Under the pieces are notes generated by a model. That model saw only the letters and a program-made list of their open reading frames with translations, had not been told where the DNA came from and made no database searches. The position numbers were made by a program, and so were the translations under genes. Shown here in pieces: positions 24,201 through 36,460 of a stretch of DNA of 64,000 nt (within the stretch, counting starts at the first letter, position 1; every line of letters begins with the position of its first letter). Source of the DNA: Rhinopithecus roxellana (lineage: Eukaryota; Chordata; Mammalia; Primates; Cercopithecidae); the NCBI RefSeq assembly GCF_007565055.1, contig NC_044560.1, positions 83,085,295 to 83,149,294 on the forward strand, in the 5' to 3' direction.

Positions 24201-27200
24201 TAACCACATGGCTAGGTCTGTGTGACTGAAGGAGAGGACGGGGCAGGTGGACTGGCAGATGTGGAGCTTCTGCCCCTAATTCTCTGGTTTCTTCTGTGTT
24301 TTGAGATTTGATGAGGATGATGAAATAGTTGTCTGGAAAGAGAGGAGTGTGAATAGCATGTGCATTGTGTTGAGATTGCTGCTCTTCCTGAAATTGGTGG
24401 CCATGAATTTAAAGTGAGACTCTTGAAGTAGGGTTGTTTCAGTACTGGTGTAAAGCAGGAAGGTGCTTTACTAGGGTTGCAGTATTACTGGGGACGGGCC
24501 AAGAGAGTTGAGGGTGTAAGAAATCTAAGCCAGGTAATAAGGTAAGTGGTTATTTTAAAGGAGAGTGGAAGGATGGTTGAGTCAATGGATTGGAGGTCCT
24601 ATAGGGTAAGAGACTTTCTGAGGATCACAGATACTGATTGGAATGAGCTAAAAAGATAGGTGATGGTAGTCCTGGCCTGGGGTGCTGGAAATTGAGATAG
24701 TGGGTGTGCTGTCTGGTAGTGACAAAGTCTAGATCTGCGCTGTCCAAGATAAATTCGTCTCTAGCTAATTGACATGTGGCCAGTCTGAATTTGAACGTGC
24801 TATAAATGTAAGATAGACATCAGATTTTGAAGACTTAAGCAAAGACAAAGAATATAAAACATCTCACTTTTTTTTTTGTTAGATAGTGTCTCAGTCACCC
24901 AGGCTGGAATACAGTGGTGTGATGTCCTGCTCCCAGGTTCAAACGATTCTCCTGCCTCACAACCTCCCAAGTAGCTGGGATTACAGGCGTGTGCCACCAA
25001 ACTGGCTGCTTTTTTGTATTTTTTTAGTAGAAACGGGGTTTCACCGTGTTGGCCAGGCTGGTCTTGAACTCCTGACCTCAAGTGATCTGCCTGCCTCGGC
25101 CTCCCAAAGTGCTGGGATTACAGGTGTGAGCCACCGCTCCTGGCCTCCCTTTTTTACATTGATTCTGTATTGAAATGGTAATGTTTTGGATATTGGGTTA
25201 CAATAAATATATTAGTAAAATGAATTTCACCTGTTTTTTACTTCGTCAGTGTGGCCAGTAGAATATTTTTAATTATTTATGTGGTTTGCATAATATTTCT
25301 GTTGTATAGGCCTGGATAGGGTCATGGGAGGGGAACTGAGCTGGGGAAAGGAGTGGGTTTGTGGAAGAGCTGAAGGACTGGGAGACCAGGGAGTCAGAAG
25401 GATTATCTGTTGATACTGAAGTGGCCACAAATGAGAAAAGTAATTGTGCTGGGGAGAGTGCTGATGAACCCAGTGCTAACGTTTTGAAGGAATGTAAGGG
25501 AGCGATGGGGGTCTGTTAATAGGCACAAGGTAGGGTAGCAGGTGGTCTCATCCTTGGGCATGCGTGTCCAGCAAGTTGGGGAAATGCAACAGCTTGAAGT
25601 GGCTCTAGTGGCCCAGAGTCAGAGCTGGAATAGGAATTGGCATCTGCTGGCTGTGTGGCCCCTGCTTGCCCTAGTGAGTGTCCATTTCTCTGTCCCTATG
25701 GTGGAGGCTTCGGGGTTAGTGTGAGTTCATGGGAGGAGTGTGTAAGCAGCGGCACAGCATCAGCCCATGAGAGCACTCCTGGTCTGAAAGGGTGCGGGTC
25801 AGGCCAGCTCAGGAGAGCCTAGACCCAAATAGTGATCCCCACCAGGAAAGCCTCACAGGATGCTCACCTGCCCTCCCTATCCGTGTCCCCAGCTGGAGGA
25901 GCATCGGAACTCACAGAAGCAGATGAAGCTCCTGCAGAAGAAGCAGAGCCAGCTGGTGCAAGAGAAGGACCATCTGCGTGGTGAGCACAGCAAGGCCGTC
26001 CTGGCCCGTAGCAAGCTTGAGAGCCTATGCCGTGAGCTGCAGCGGCACAACCGCTCCCTCAAGGTAGGCCTGGGCCCCCTGGAACAGGTGACTCTGTTTC
26101 CTTGACTTCCACTTAATATGTTTCTTTCATGGGCTTTCCTCTTAAAAAGTAGTGGAGGCTAGGCCAGGGTGCAGTGGCCCACATAAGTGATTAAAAATCT
26201 TCTGGCCACTCTAAAAAAGTAAAAAGAAACAGGTGAAATTAATTTTAGTAATATAGTTAACCCAACATCCAAAACATTACAATTTCCACATAGAATCAGT
26301 GTAAAAAAGCAAGGCTGGGCATGGTGGCTCACGCCTATAATCGCAACACTTTGGGAGGCTGAGGTGGATGGATCACTTGAGGCCGGGAGTTTGAGACCAA
26401 CCTGGAAAAAGAAACCCCATTCTACTAAAAATACAAAAAATAGCCAAGTGTGCTGGCACATGCCTATAATCCCAGATACTTAGATGGCTGAGGCACGAGA
26501 ATTGCTTGCACCCGAGAGGCTGAGGTTGCATTGAGCCAAGATTGCACCACTGCATTACAGCTTGGGCAACAGAGTGAGACTTAGTGTCAAAAAAAAAAAA
26601 AAAAAAAAAAAAAGTGCAGACTTGTGGCATAGAAATACACTTTCTCGGCCGGGCTTGGTGGCTCACACCTGTAATCCCAGCACTTTGGGAGGCCGAGGCG
26701 GGTGGATCACGAGGTCAGGAGATCGAGACCATCCTGGCTAACACGGTGAAACCCCATCGCTACCGAAAATCCAAAAAAAAAATTAGCCGAGCGTGGTGGT
26801 GGGCGCCTGTAGTCCCAGCTACTCCGGAGGCTGAGGCAGGAGAATGGCATGAACCCAGGAGGTGGAGCTTGCGGTGAGCCGAGATCGCGCCACTGCTCTC
26901 CAGCCTGACTCCGTCTCAAAAAAAGCAAGACTCTGTCTCAAAAATAAAAAGAAATACACTTTCTTAATAATACCTTACGTTAGAGAATGCTGCTTATAAC
27001 CATTTGACATGTATTAGATAAGGTAAAGGATAAAGTACTAAGAGAATCCATAATGCACTGACGTCAGTATTTCTTAATGAAATGGCAGTCCCCTGGTAAG
27101 TGGAGGAGGCCTGGCTCTGACAAGCAGCTCTTGTCCCAGAGGTTGGTCAGTCAGGAACCTGGGTCCTTCCCATGTTCTGCTGCTTCAGTGGTGAGGTCAG

Positions 27201-30200
27201 TCTGTGGTTACAGCAACTTTAAATACAGCCTTCTAACTTTCCTTTTTATATGTAAAATCTTACATGTAGTTTCTAGAATGAAATTATTATACATGTACCA
27301 TTTCATAACTTATGCCTGTTTTCACTTTACATAACGTTTTTCCCTATCAGTATGTGTAGGGCTATCTTCTCATCATATGGATATATCAGTGCCCTAGTTA
27401 AAGCATTTGGGGTTGTTGACAATTTTTCATTATTACATATAGAACTATAGTGAAAATTCTTGTTATATTTATGACTGGTCAGTTATATAGAACTTATCTG
27501 TAGGGTAAGGCATGGAAGTGAAATGGCTAGGTCACAGTATATGCAGATTTTTCATTTTAATAGATTTTGCTGGATTGCCTTCCAGTGAGGGGGCAGTGTG
27601 CCTCCGACATCAAAAGTGTTGAGTGCCTAATTCTACACAACTTCGCAAACCCTGGGTGTTATTAAATTTTAACAGCTTGGTCTCTGGGGGTACAGAGGGG
27701 ACAAATGCACATTAATCTGAAATCTGGAAGAAGAGGCCTTAGGAGATCTGACTTGCTTCAGAACGGCACTTACATGTGTGCATGTGTGCCTGCATTTTTT
27801 CTTTTTCTTTTTTTTTCGGGCGGGGGGACGAAGTGTTGCTCTGTGGCCCATCGCCCAGGCTGGAGTGCAGTGGCGCAATATTGGCTCACTACAACCTCCG
27901 CCTCCCAGGTTCAAACGACTCCTCTGCCTCAGCCTCACAAGCAGGTGGGACCACAGGTGCACGCCATCACGCCCGGCTAATTTTTGTATTTTTAGTAGAG
28001 ATGAGTTTCACCAATATTGGCAAGGCTGGTCTCGAACTCCTGACCTCGTGATACACCCACCTCAGCCTCCCAAAGTGCTGGGATTACAGGCGTGAGCCAC
28101 CACGCCTGCCATGTACCTGCATTTTTCTAGGGGGAGAATCTCACTTGATGTCACCTGATATACAGAGGGGTCCATTGGAACCCGCATTGCACAACATCCT
28201 GGAGCCTGGCTACTCCTCACTTTGGGAGCAGGGAGGGCTGTTGGCAGAGACCATCTGTGGACTAGCTGGGGGACCCTTGTGAGGTAGCAGTGGATGATGG
28301 CTCTAGGGCTGACTTCTCTGCCCAGGAAGAAGGTATGCAGCGGGCCCGGGAGGAGGAGGAGAAGCGCAAGGAGGTGACCTCGCACTTCCAGGTGACACTG
28401 AATGACATTCAGCTGCAGATGGAACAGCACAATGAGCGCAACTCCAAGCTGCGCCAAGAGAACATGGAGCTGGCTGAGAGGCTCAAGAAGCTGATTGAGC
28501 AGTATGAGCTGCGAGAGGAGGTAAGGGTATCACAAACAGCAATCAAGGCCCAGAAATTGTGAGGTTTTTCAGTGTGTGCTAGGCACTGGGACAGTACCTT
28601 TTCAGGCTTCATCCCATTCTCCCTTTCTTCCTCCTCCTCCTCCTTGGGAGGAGAGTAATATTATTTCTCATAGATAAAGAACAGGTGTGGAGAAGAGACT
28701 GACAGCCACACAGCCCCACGTCCACAGTGCCTTATCCCAAATGACTGGGCCAGGTATCTTTTGGAATTAGAACTATCCACATTTTAGAATGGAGGCACAT
28801 ATGTGGACTGTGTGTTATATAGCACCCTCAGCAGGGCCTTGGGGAAGCCAGACGTGTTAATGTTTATGCAGTAGAACTTCCAAATACTCACCTAGATTAT
28901 GGGCTTATAATGATGCAGGTCAAGTTTGGCTGCCAGCTTATGACAATTTCCATTTTCAGAGCTTTGTAGAATTTGGAATTGCAGGGGAGGGGCTGTGCCT
29001 GTGATCAGTGATGGACTCCAGAGACAGTGTCCACTGATTCCTTGCTGCTCCTGCCACTTAAAAGGCAGGATTATCAGGCCGGCCATGGTGGCTCATGCCT
29101 GTAATCCTAACACTTTGGGAGGCCAGAGCGGGTGGATCACCTCAGGTCAGGAGATCAAGACCAGCCTGGCCAACACGGTGAAACCCTGTCTCTACTAAAA
29201 CTACAAAAAATTAGCCAGGTGTGGTGGTGCACGCCTGTAGTCCCAGCTACTCGGGAGGCTGAGGTAGGAGAATTGCTTGAACCCAGGAGGCAGGGGTTGC
29301 AATGATCTTGAGATTGTGCTACTGCACTCTAGCCTGGGTGACACACCAAGACTGTCTCAAAAAAAAAAAAAGCATGTCACTCCCTTTGTCACTGTTGGCT
29401 GCCACCCCAGGCACTTGAATTTTTGGGTCTTCCATCCAGTCACCTGGCTGTTGTGGTTGCGTTCTCATCATGAGAAGGGAGACCTGCAGCCCCCTTACAG
29501 GGCTGGCAGAGGACCTGCTCTGGAATAGGCCCTTTCCTAGCCCCTGGGGTGTGGCAGTGGTGAGACGGGCAAGATCTGCCCTCTTAGGTTCATAGGCCAA
29601 TGTGATGATCGTGTGTGCAGGATCTAGAGGGCAGTCCCCTGACCCACCCCTTTCCTTGCCGTACTTCATCCTCTGGGAACAAAACAGCTTGTTTGGTTTG
29701 AGGGGAGTTAGTTTGGTTCTTATCCCTCAGCACTGAGACATAGAGGCTTCCTGGGCCACTATAGTGAGACACGGACTTCAAGAATCTGAATACCCCCATT
29801 TTCTCTCCCCGCCAAGGCAGAAAAGGATTTAGTATTACCTGTGGAGAAGGAGGTGCAGGACTACCAGGCCCTGCTGCTTTGCATTTACAGCCCTCCTCAG
29901 ATAGACACGAGCGTACTCATCATACCCAAACTGGACTTACCTGCTAGGCTCCTTCCCTTCCCCATCCAAAAAAATGGAGTTATTTTCCCTTATTTCAGCA
30001 AGTCCAGTTGATTTTACCTTTGAAGTAGCACCTGAATCCTTCACCTTCTCTCCATCCCTTCTCTCTCACCTGACATAAGTCCCCAGTGCTCCTCCAGTAG
30101 GCAGGACAGCCATTCCTTGGGGATGCACATGTCTAGTCTTTGCCTAGATATGGCAAGTCTTTGCCAACTGAGCTAGGCTGTTATGTTCTTAGAAGCATTG

Positions 30201-33200
30201 TTTTTGCCCATTCTTCCCATTTACAAGAGAATCAGGAACACAGAAGTGAGGGCTTCCAGCCCCATAGATGATCAATCCTGGGGTCAGAGATTTGAGAGTG
30301 TTTATTGCTTGGCTTCTTGGGAGCAGATTCCATCCATAAACCATGTGCTTACCAAAGTCTGACTCACTGGGAGAGAAACTAGGTGAGGTTGGAAAGATGA
30401 CCTTCCAGAGACTTGGGGCCCATGTTGTGTGGTACACGTGGGAGTCCAGCATATCAGATTGAGATGGGGGGCTGGGCAAAGTACCCTGGTCTGTGGCTGT
30501 GGGGCCACCCTGAGAAAAGGAGCTCCTGACAAGCCGACGGCTCCCACCATCTTTGCTGCAGCATATCGACAAAGTCTTCAAACACAAAGACCTACAACAG
30601 CAGCTGGTGGATGCCAAGCTCCAGCAGGCCCAGGAGATGCTAAAGGAGGCAGAAGAGCGGCACCAACGGGAGAAGGATTTTGTGAGGCTCAGGCCCCAGG
30701 GTTGGGGTGGGGGTGTGGGAGGAGGCAGGTTGGGCTGTGGCTCAGTTCATAGCCGGGTTATATGGGAGAAGTCTGGCCAGACCAGGCACAGATTCCTTGA
30801 GTATCAGTCTGAGAGCAGGAAACCTTGGTGGGTCTGGTGCTTGTGGCTGAAAACGAAACATAGCCCTTGGGGGCTTCTGACAGGATCTGGGGTTCTGTCT
30901 TGGAAATAGCTCCTGAAAGAGGCAGTAGAGTCCCAGAGGATGTGTGAGCTGATGAAGCAGCAAGAGACCCACCTGAAGCAACAGGTGAGAGCATATAACC
31001 TGACCCTGTGCCTTCAAGGTCCCCTCACTGGGCCCCATCCTGGGGTAGTGAAATGGGATCCTCATTCTAGGACTGGCTGTTTCCTGGCTGCTATGAGACC
31101 TTGGTTGAGCCTTTGTTCTCTCCGGACCTGTACAGTACCTATATGGTGGTGACCAGGTAGTTAGGTGGGCTCAGAGGATTTCAATTGTAGCTCAGAAATG
31201 TTGTATTGCTTTTGAGGAGGTGGGAACAGAAGAGTTTGAAAATCAACATAAAGGCAAAATAAAAGTCACCCTAAGTCTCCTACTTTTCAGGCTTAGCATT
31301 TTGGATTATATCCTTCCATATATAGCTTTGCTTTGTTTTAAGGAAAAATAATATCTCAATAGAATTACTGGGTCAGAGAGTCAAGGACAAGTCTGAGTGT
31401 GTTGACCAGAGTGCCTCCCAGAGAAACCCAATCTTATCTATGGGCTGCTTTCTCCCCCAGCTTGCCCTATACACAGAGAAGTTTGAGGAGTTCCAGAACA
31501 CACTTTCCAAAAGCAGCGAGGTGTTCACCACATTCAAGCAGGAGATGGAAAAGGTAACTGTGGTCCAGGCCACGCATGGCTCCTGGAGCATAAGCTGCTT
31601 CATTCAAAATGGTTGGGCCTGCCTTCAGGAAGCTCCCATCTGGGGTGTCTCAAGGGTGGGGCTGTTAGAAGAGTTCACAGCCTTTTCCCTCTCGAGGCAG
31701 TATCAGTGTTGTGTATACCCTCCAGGTTGTCCCAGGGAATGGGGCAGTCATTTCTTTTTTTGGTTTGTTTGTTTGTTTGTTTTGTTTGTTTGTTTTGAGA
31801 TGGAGTCTTACCCTGTTGCCCTGGCTGGAGTGCAGTGACACAGTCTCAGCTCATTGCAGCCTTTGTCCCCCGTATTCAAGAGATTCTCCTGCCTCAGCCT
31901 CCTGAGTAGCTGGAATTACAGGCACGTGCCATCATGCCTGGCCTTTTTTTTTTTTTTTTTTTTTTTTTTTGTATTTTTAGTAGAGACGACGGGGTTTCAC
32001 CATGTTGGCCAGGCTGGTCTCAAACTCTTGGCCTCAAGTGATCCGTCCACCCTGGCCTCCCAAAGTGTTGGGATTCTAGCCCCTTACCATTTCTTGTTAT
32101 TGGTGATGGACATTTGTGACTTCTGGTGGTAAGCTGGCACAGAGGGCATTGACTGCACCCTGTAATCAATCATTCCCCACCTTGGAGACACAGGTGCACA
32201 GAGAGGCCGGCTCTGACTGTTTCCTTCTGTCTGTCACATAACCTAGATGACTAAGAAGATCAAGAAGCTGGAGAAAGAAACCACCATGTACCGGTCCCGG
32301 TGGGAGAGCAGCAACAAGGCCCTCCTTGAGATGGCTGAGGAGGTGGGCTATCTGTGATCTGCAGCCAGGGTGGGGGTGTGCACTTAGCGCATATCAGGCC
32401 CTTTCCTGTGTGTTCTACCCATCAGTGACACAGCTAGCATGAGGTAGAGGTGAGATTTGCACACATTGTCCAAGTCCAAGCTGTTCTCTCCCCATGGGAG
32501 ATGGTGAGCCCAGTGGTAGGTCTCCAGTGGGAGTGAAGGGAGCAAATGGAAGAAAGGAGTAAAAGAGCAGACAAAACAGGAGTGCCAGTGATGTGCCTGG
32601 TTTACATGTAAAGCAGCCCAGGTAATTTGTGATTTCATGGCTTGTAATGTAGAAGAAAGGAACTAACACTGATGGAGCAGCAACCACAAGCCAGACCTTG
32701 CTGAATGTTTTTGGGTTTGTCTTTTTTTTTTTTTTTTTTTTTTTGCTGCTGCTGAATGTTTTTAGGTACGTGGTTCATTGAACCTTCTCTTGAGATCTGA
32801 GGATGGTATTAGTAGTCCTGTTTTACAGATGAGAGAGGCTCAAAAGCCAAGTCCTTTGCCAAGGTCATGTGGTAGATAAATGGAGGAATATGTTACCTCC
32901 AAGCTGTGCCCCTTTTCTGCACCACACTGCCCCACCTGACAGTCCAGTCATGGCTTCAACCAGGACTGTTTCCTAGAGGGGACCAGCTTTGGACTCAGTC
33001 TGCTCCCAGCTTTGTTAAAGTGTTTGTCACTAAGTAGTGATGCTAAGTGGGAGGTTGATGGGGCATGGCACTGAAGGTCTCGTTTCTCTCCCTAGAAAAC
33101 AGTCCGGGATAAAGAACTGGAGGGCCTGCAGGTAAAAATCCAACGGCTGGAGAAGCTGTGCCGGGCGCTGCAGACAGAGCGCAATGACCTGAACAAGAGG

Positions 33201-33389
33201 GTACAGGACCTGAGTGCTGGTGGCCAGGGCTCCCTCACTGACAGTGGCCCTGAAAGGAGGCCAGAGGGGCCTGGGGCTCAAGCACCCAGCTCCCCCAGGG
33301 TCACAGAAGCGCCTTGCTACCCAGGAGCACCAAGCACAGAAGCATCGGGCCAGACTGGGCCTCAAGAGCCCACCTCTGCCAGAGCCTAG
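18260..33389 (+). CDS. TXLNA: TXLNA (alpha-taxilin)
   Basis: Coiled-coil protein that binds free syntaxins and takes part in vesicle traffic; the locus is also recorded as IL14. Coding exons: 18260-18428, 19162-19497, 22441-22532, 25893-26063, 28326-28520, 30562-30681, 30910-30984, 31461-31553, 32247-32342 and 33096-33389. Phases join into one 546-residue frame, the usual family length, with TAG at 33387-33389. The start MKNQDKKNGAAKQ opens a Pro/Gln/Glu-rich, probably disordered N-terminus (about 1-165). A long heptad-rich coiled coil then runs to about residue 500 (QTLNTLSTPEEKLAALCKKY, LRQENMELAERLKKLIEQY). The C-terminus is low-complexity and Ser/Pro-rich. Start choice: first ATG in the predicted second exon, opening the conserved frame. 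Introns hold about 15 Alus, a split hAT-type element and L1 remnants; 18430-19160, 22000-23320, 24000-24730 and 25320-25890 show no gene. Confidence 0.97.
20036..20083. repeat. (TTTA)n tract at the tail of an Alu
   Basis: Mostly perfect tetranucleotide repeat that forms the reverse-strand tail of the Alu ending at 20364. Confidence 0.92.
20084..20364 (-). mobile_element. Alu
   Basis: Reverse Alu in TXLNA intron, next to the (TTTA)n tract. Confidence 0.92.
20658..20946 (+). mobile_element. Alu
   Basis: Forward Alu in a TXLNA intron; a short direct repeat (about 'gaatctag') flanks it. Confidence 0.92.
21049..21341 (+). mobile_element. AluY
   Basis: Forward, low-divergence Alu. Confidence 0.92.
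21352..21654 (+). mobile_element. Alu
   Basis: Forward Alu directly downstream of the previous one. Confidence 0.92.
21693..21993 (-). mobile_element. Alu
   Basis: Reverse Alu with target duplication 'gaaagtatcttcat' at about 21679 and 21994. Confidence 0.92.
23320..23345. repeat. (GTAT)n microsatellite
   Basis: About six GTAT units directly before a reverse Alu. Confidence 0.9.
23346..23628 (-). mobile_element. AluY
   Basis: Reverse Alu in TXLNA intron. Confidence 0.92.
23636..23922 (-). mobile_element. Alu
   Basis: Reverse Alu in tandem with the previous one. Confidence 0.92.
24737..25315 (+). mobile_element. hAT-type (MER58-like) DNA transposon, split by an Alu
   Basis: Starts with a terminal repeat of the 'gcgctgtccaa' type and ends near 'tatttctgttgtatagg'; the inner part includes 'aatgttttggatattgggtt'. 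Split by the Alu at 24868-25145. The exact family name is uncertain. Confidence 0.65.
24868..25145 (-). mobile_element. Alu
   Basis: Reverse Alu inserted in the DNA transposon, missing part of one arm. Confidence 0.9.
26190..26312 (-). mobile_element. hAT-type fragment, inverted copy of 25150-25270
   Basis: The reverse complement aligns by eye along about 120 bp with the transposon part at 25150-25270, including 'aatttcacctgtt' and 'gtaatgttttggat'. It lies on the other side of TXLNA exon 25893-26063. Confidence 0.75.
26313..26612 (+). mobile_element. Alu
   Basis: Forward Alu downstream of TXLNA exon 25893-26063. Confidence 0.9.
26648..26950 (+). mobile_element. AluY
   Basis: Forward Alu with a slightly disrupted 3' end and A-rich tail. 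Confidence 0.92.
27200..27680 (-). mobile_element. L1 remnant (old L1ME-like), antisense
   Basis: The text around 27415-27670 ('ttgctggattgccttcca', 'aaccctgggtgttatt') reads as diverged antisense L1 ORF2/3' end. Confidence 0.6.
27796..28111 (-). mobile_element. Alu
   Basis: Reverse Alu; the repeated word 'cctgcattttt' on both sides is its probable target duplication. Confidence 0.92.
29077..29371 (+). mobile_element. Alu
   Basis: Forward Alu in TXLNA intron. Confidence 0.92.
31754..32082 (-). mobile_element. Alu with (GTTT)n tail and internal T run
   Basis: Reverse Alu whose tail is a GTTT microsatellite (31763-31796), with a long T run in the middle linker (31944-31970). Confidence 0.9.
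32780..32890 (+). repeat. MIR/L2-like remnant
   Basis: Shows 'ctgttttacagatgagag' and 'gccaaggtcatgtgg', typical of the conserved MIR/L2 3' region. A T-rich run precedes it at 32721-32744. Confidence 0.5.
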
Positions 33390-36300
33390 AGAGCCTGGTG
33401 CTGGGGCATGCTGGGAAGGGAGCGGCAGCCCAGCCAGTCCTGGCCCATAAAAAGCTCCCATGCTGAGCAGCCCATTGCTGAAGCCAGGATGTTCTGACCT
33501 GGCTGGCATCTGACACTTGCAATTTTGGATTTTGTGGGTCAGTTTTACGTACATATGGCATATTGCAAGGCCTCATGCATTTATACCTGTAAGTGTACAG
33601 TGGGCTTGCATTGGGGATGGGGGTGTGTACAGATGAAGTCAGTGGCTCCTCTGTCAGCTGAAGAGTCTTGAGAGGGGCTGTCATCTGTAGCTGCCATCAC
33701 AGTTAGTTGGCAGGACAAGTGACTTGAGCATTTCTCTGCCTGACTAGAGGCTCAGACCCCTCCCTGCCCTTCAGAGCTCAAGACAAGTGATACACCCAGG
33801 TCTTGACTGCATTTATCTTGTGAGTAGGGCTTGCTTGGGCAGCTCAGGCCCTCCTAGCTGCTCTGGAGTCTCCTTTGATTCTCTAGACCTGGAAAAGGTG
33901 TCCCTAGGCAGAGCCCTGGCAGGGCGCTCAGAGCTGGTGATTTCCTGCCTAGGACAAGGGACCTGGAAAATGTTTCTGTGTGGGACGATGTGCTGGTCAG
34001 GAGCCCCTTGGGCATCACTTCCCCTGCCCTTTGGTAGTGCCAGGACCAGGCCAATGATGCTTCTCAGTAGCCTTATCATTCACAGGTGCCTCTCTAGCCT
34101 GCACAAATGATTGACAAGAGATCACCCAAAGGATTATTTCTGAAGGTCTTTTTTTCTTTTTCTTTTCTTTTCTTTTTTTTTTTTGCACATGACAGTGTTT
34201 GTATTGAGGATCTTCCGAGGAAGGGGGTGCTGTAGCAGTGGTGCCTGGGTACCTGGCCTCCAGTGTCCCACCTCCTTCACCACCCCGCTTAGCTCCTTTG
34301 CTATCTTGGTGCTGAGGTTTCCTGTTTGGTGAGATCAGGTTGTTTGTTGTAAAAGAAAGGAAAGGGCTTCTGATGGCTTTGCCACAAGCTTACCCGTGGG
34401 TTTTAGTCCTGAAAGGCCACCACCAGTTCCCATCAGCACCATCTCCATGCAGCAGTTGCTGGGCCCCAGGTCCAGCTGCCTCCTTGGCTTCATGGGTTTT
34501 TCTGCTTCCTGTCCCCACCCCCACATGTGCAATCCTCAAAATTTGTCCTGATTCCATTTCCTGATACCTCCCTGCCTGTCCTTGGGGATTCCACTTCTTC
34601 CTGTGTGGGAGCCCATAGCTGTTGTCTAACAGGTAAGAAATGAAGTTGAACTATTGACTGGGCCCTAGAAATCCATAAAATGGCTGCAGACAGTTGTTTC
34701 TGTGTCCTGTTCTCCCCCTACCCCAGTACATAACTACTATGTACTGTGTAGAGCCATTCTATATGCTGAATATTCTGCTGTTGCAAACTCGCCAGGGTAT
34801 TAGCCAGTGTTTGTGCAAAGCAGTTTTCTGGGACAGTAGAATGACTCAGACCAAGATGGATAGGATGGTTAGGGCTTTGCTTCTTGCTGTTTTTCTTTGA
34901 AGCTAGTTAATTGTCCTGCAGGTCCCTTCATCTTCCATACCTAGCCCACTCTTTTAGCCCTTACCTTAAATCTCTCAGATAAGTTGGTTCACAAAGAATG
35001 TTAAGTACTGAATCATGTGTGACTGATAACAGAGATGGCAAATGAATGGCACACCATTTCTCTTTCTCTTGCCCCAGGGCAGGAACCACTGATCTGCATC
35101 AGAGTTGCCTGCTATTCTCTGGTATATCCTTCACATCTAGGTGCCCTCAAGCAGCTGTGTGAGTGTTGAGATCTTTGCCATCACTGGCTGGGATACTGCT
35201 GTCCTGTGAAGTGTTTCCCATGATCTTTTTCTTCCCCTTTGAATCCCTGTATCTGGAGTAGTCCTTGCCTCTTCCTGCTCCAGTAGGGCCTTTTCCCTAC
35301 CCCAGCCCCTGTGCCAGGCTAAGCTGGTACAAGAGCTGCCAACCCCACAGAGTGTCTGCTAGGCAAGAGAGGTGCAGGGAAGAGGCAGAGGTATGCACCT
35401 TCCCCCTTGAAGAGAGGGGAAAGGCCTACAGTGGCCCACATAATTGCCTGACTCACTTCAGCTACCTCTTAAAGCCCGTGGAGGGACTGGAGCTGCTGGA
35501 TCCCAGTGTGGTGGTGTGGGAGGCCACAGTGAGCAGGTGGCCCCAGCTGGGTTTCCCAGGTCAGGAATGTGGGCCCCAGGCAAGGTGCAGCCTTTGCTCA
35601 CAGCTCCATCCATGTCTAGACCTTCAGGCCAGTCTGCAGATGTGGGTCCCTACCTTTTTCTTCCTCTCCATTGACCAAATCATAACCAATCACTACAGCT
35701 GCTCTGCTTCTGCTTTCCAAAGTAGCCCAGGTCCTGGGCCAGATGCAGGGGAGGTGCCTATCCATGAGTGAAGGCCAGTGCCTTCCTCAGCCGGGTGGGT
35801 CCCACACTTGTGACCTCAGTTTTAGGACCAAGAGCTGTGTTGGTTTCTTAGATTGCTAGTTTTTCCTCCAGGGGACCACAGCAGGTGAAGCTCAGAGCCA
35901 GTAGCTCTGCTAACAGTAAGTTGTTTTCAGGGCCTTGTCCAGCTGAGAGCTTCATGTCCACCAGATTCTGAGAGGTGTCAGCAGCACTTTTTTTTTAGTT
36001 TGTTGTTTTCCATGAGGTTTTTGGACCATGGGCTGAGGTCAGGCACTTTCTGTAGGAGAATGTTATTTCTGTAAAGATGGTTATTTAACCCTCCTCCACC
36101 CCATCATGGCGGCCCTGAGGGCTGACCTGGAGGCCAGTGGAGCTGCCTGGTGTCCACGGGGGAGGGCCAAGGCCTGCTGAGCTGATTCTCCAGCTGCTGC
36201 CCCAGCCCTTCCATCTTGCAGAGCACAGAGGTGGTCACCCCAGGGACAGCCAGGCACCTGCTCCTCTTACCCTTCTTGGGGGAAGAGGGCTGCCTTCTGT

Positions 36301-36460
36301 CCCTGTAACTGCTTACCTTATGGCCCAGCCCGGCCACTCAGACTTGTTTGAAGCTGCACTGGCAGCTTTTTTGTCTCCTTTTGGTATTCACAACAGCCAG
36401 GGACTTGATTTTGATGTATTTTAAACCACATTAAATAAAGAGTCTGTTGCCTTACTTTTT
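33390..36460 (+). other. TXLNA: TXLNA 3' untranslated region
   Basis: Continuation of the last exon to the AATAAA at 36434, about 3.1 kb. Mostly unique, apart from a T-rich run at 34148-34184. No ORF with support was seen. Confidence 0.75.
36434..36439 (+). terminator. TXLNA: TXLNA polyadenylation signal
   Basis: AATAAA followed within 25-45 bases by T/GT-rich sequence (about 36455-36480). Best 3' end before the intergenic region. Confidence 0.8.

Noticed and set aside
30189..30617. 142-codon antisense frame in a TXLNA intron
   Set aside because: No domain or codon signal; partly overlaps a known sense exon.
33030..33554. 174-codon antisense frame over the last TXLNA exon
   Set aside because: Shadow of the real coding exon. 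IL-14 has been linked to this locus, but sequence alone does not support an antisense gene here.
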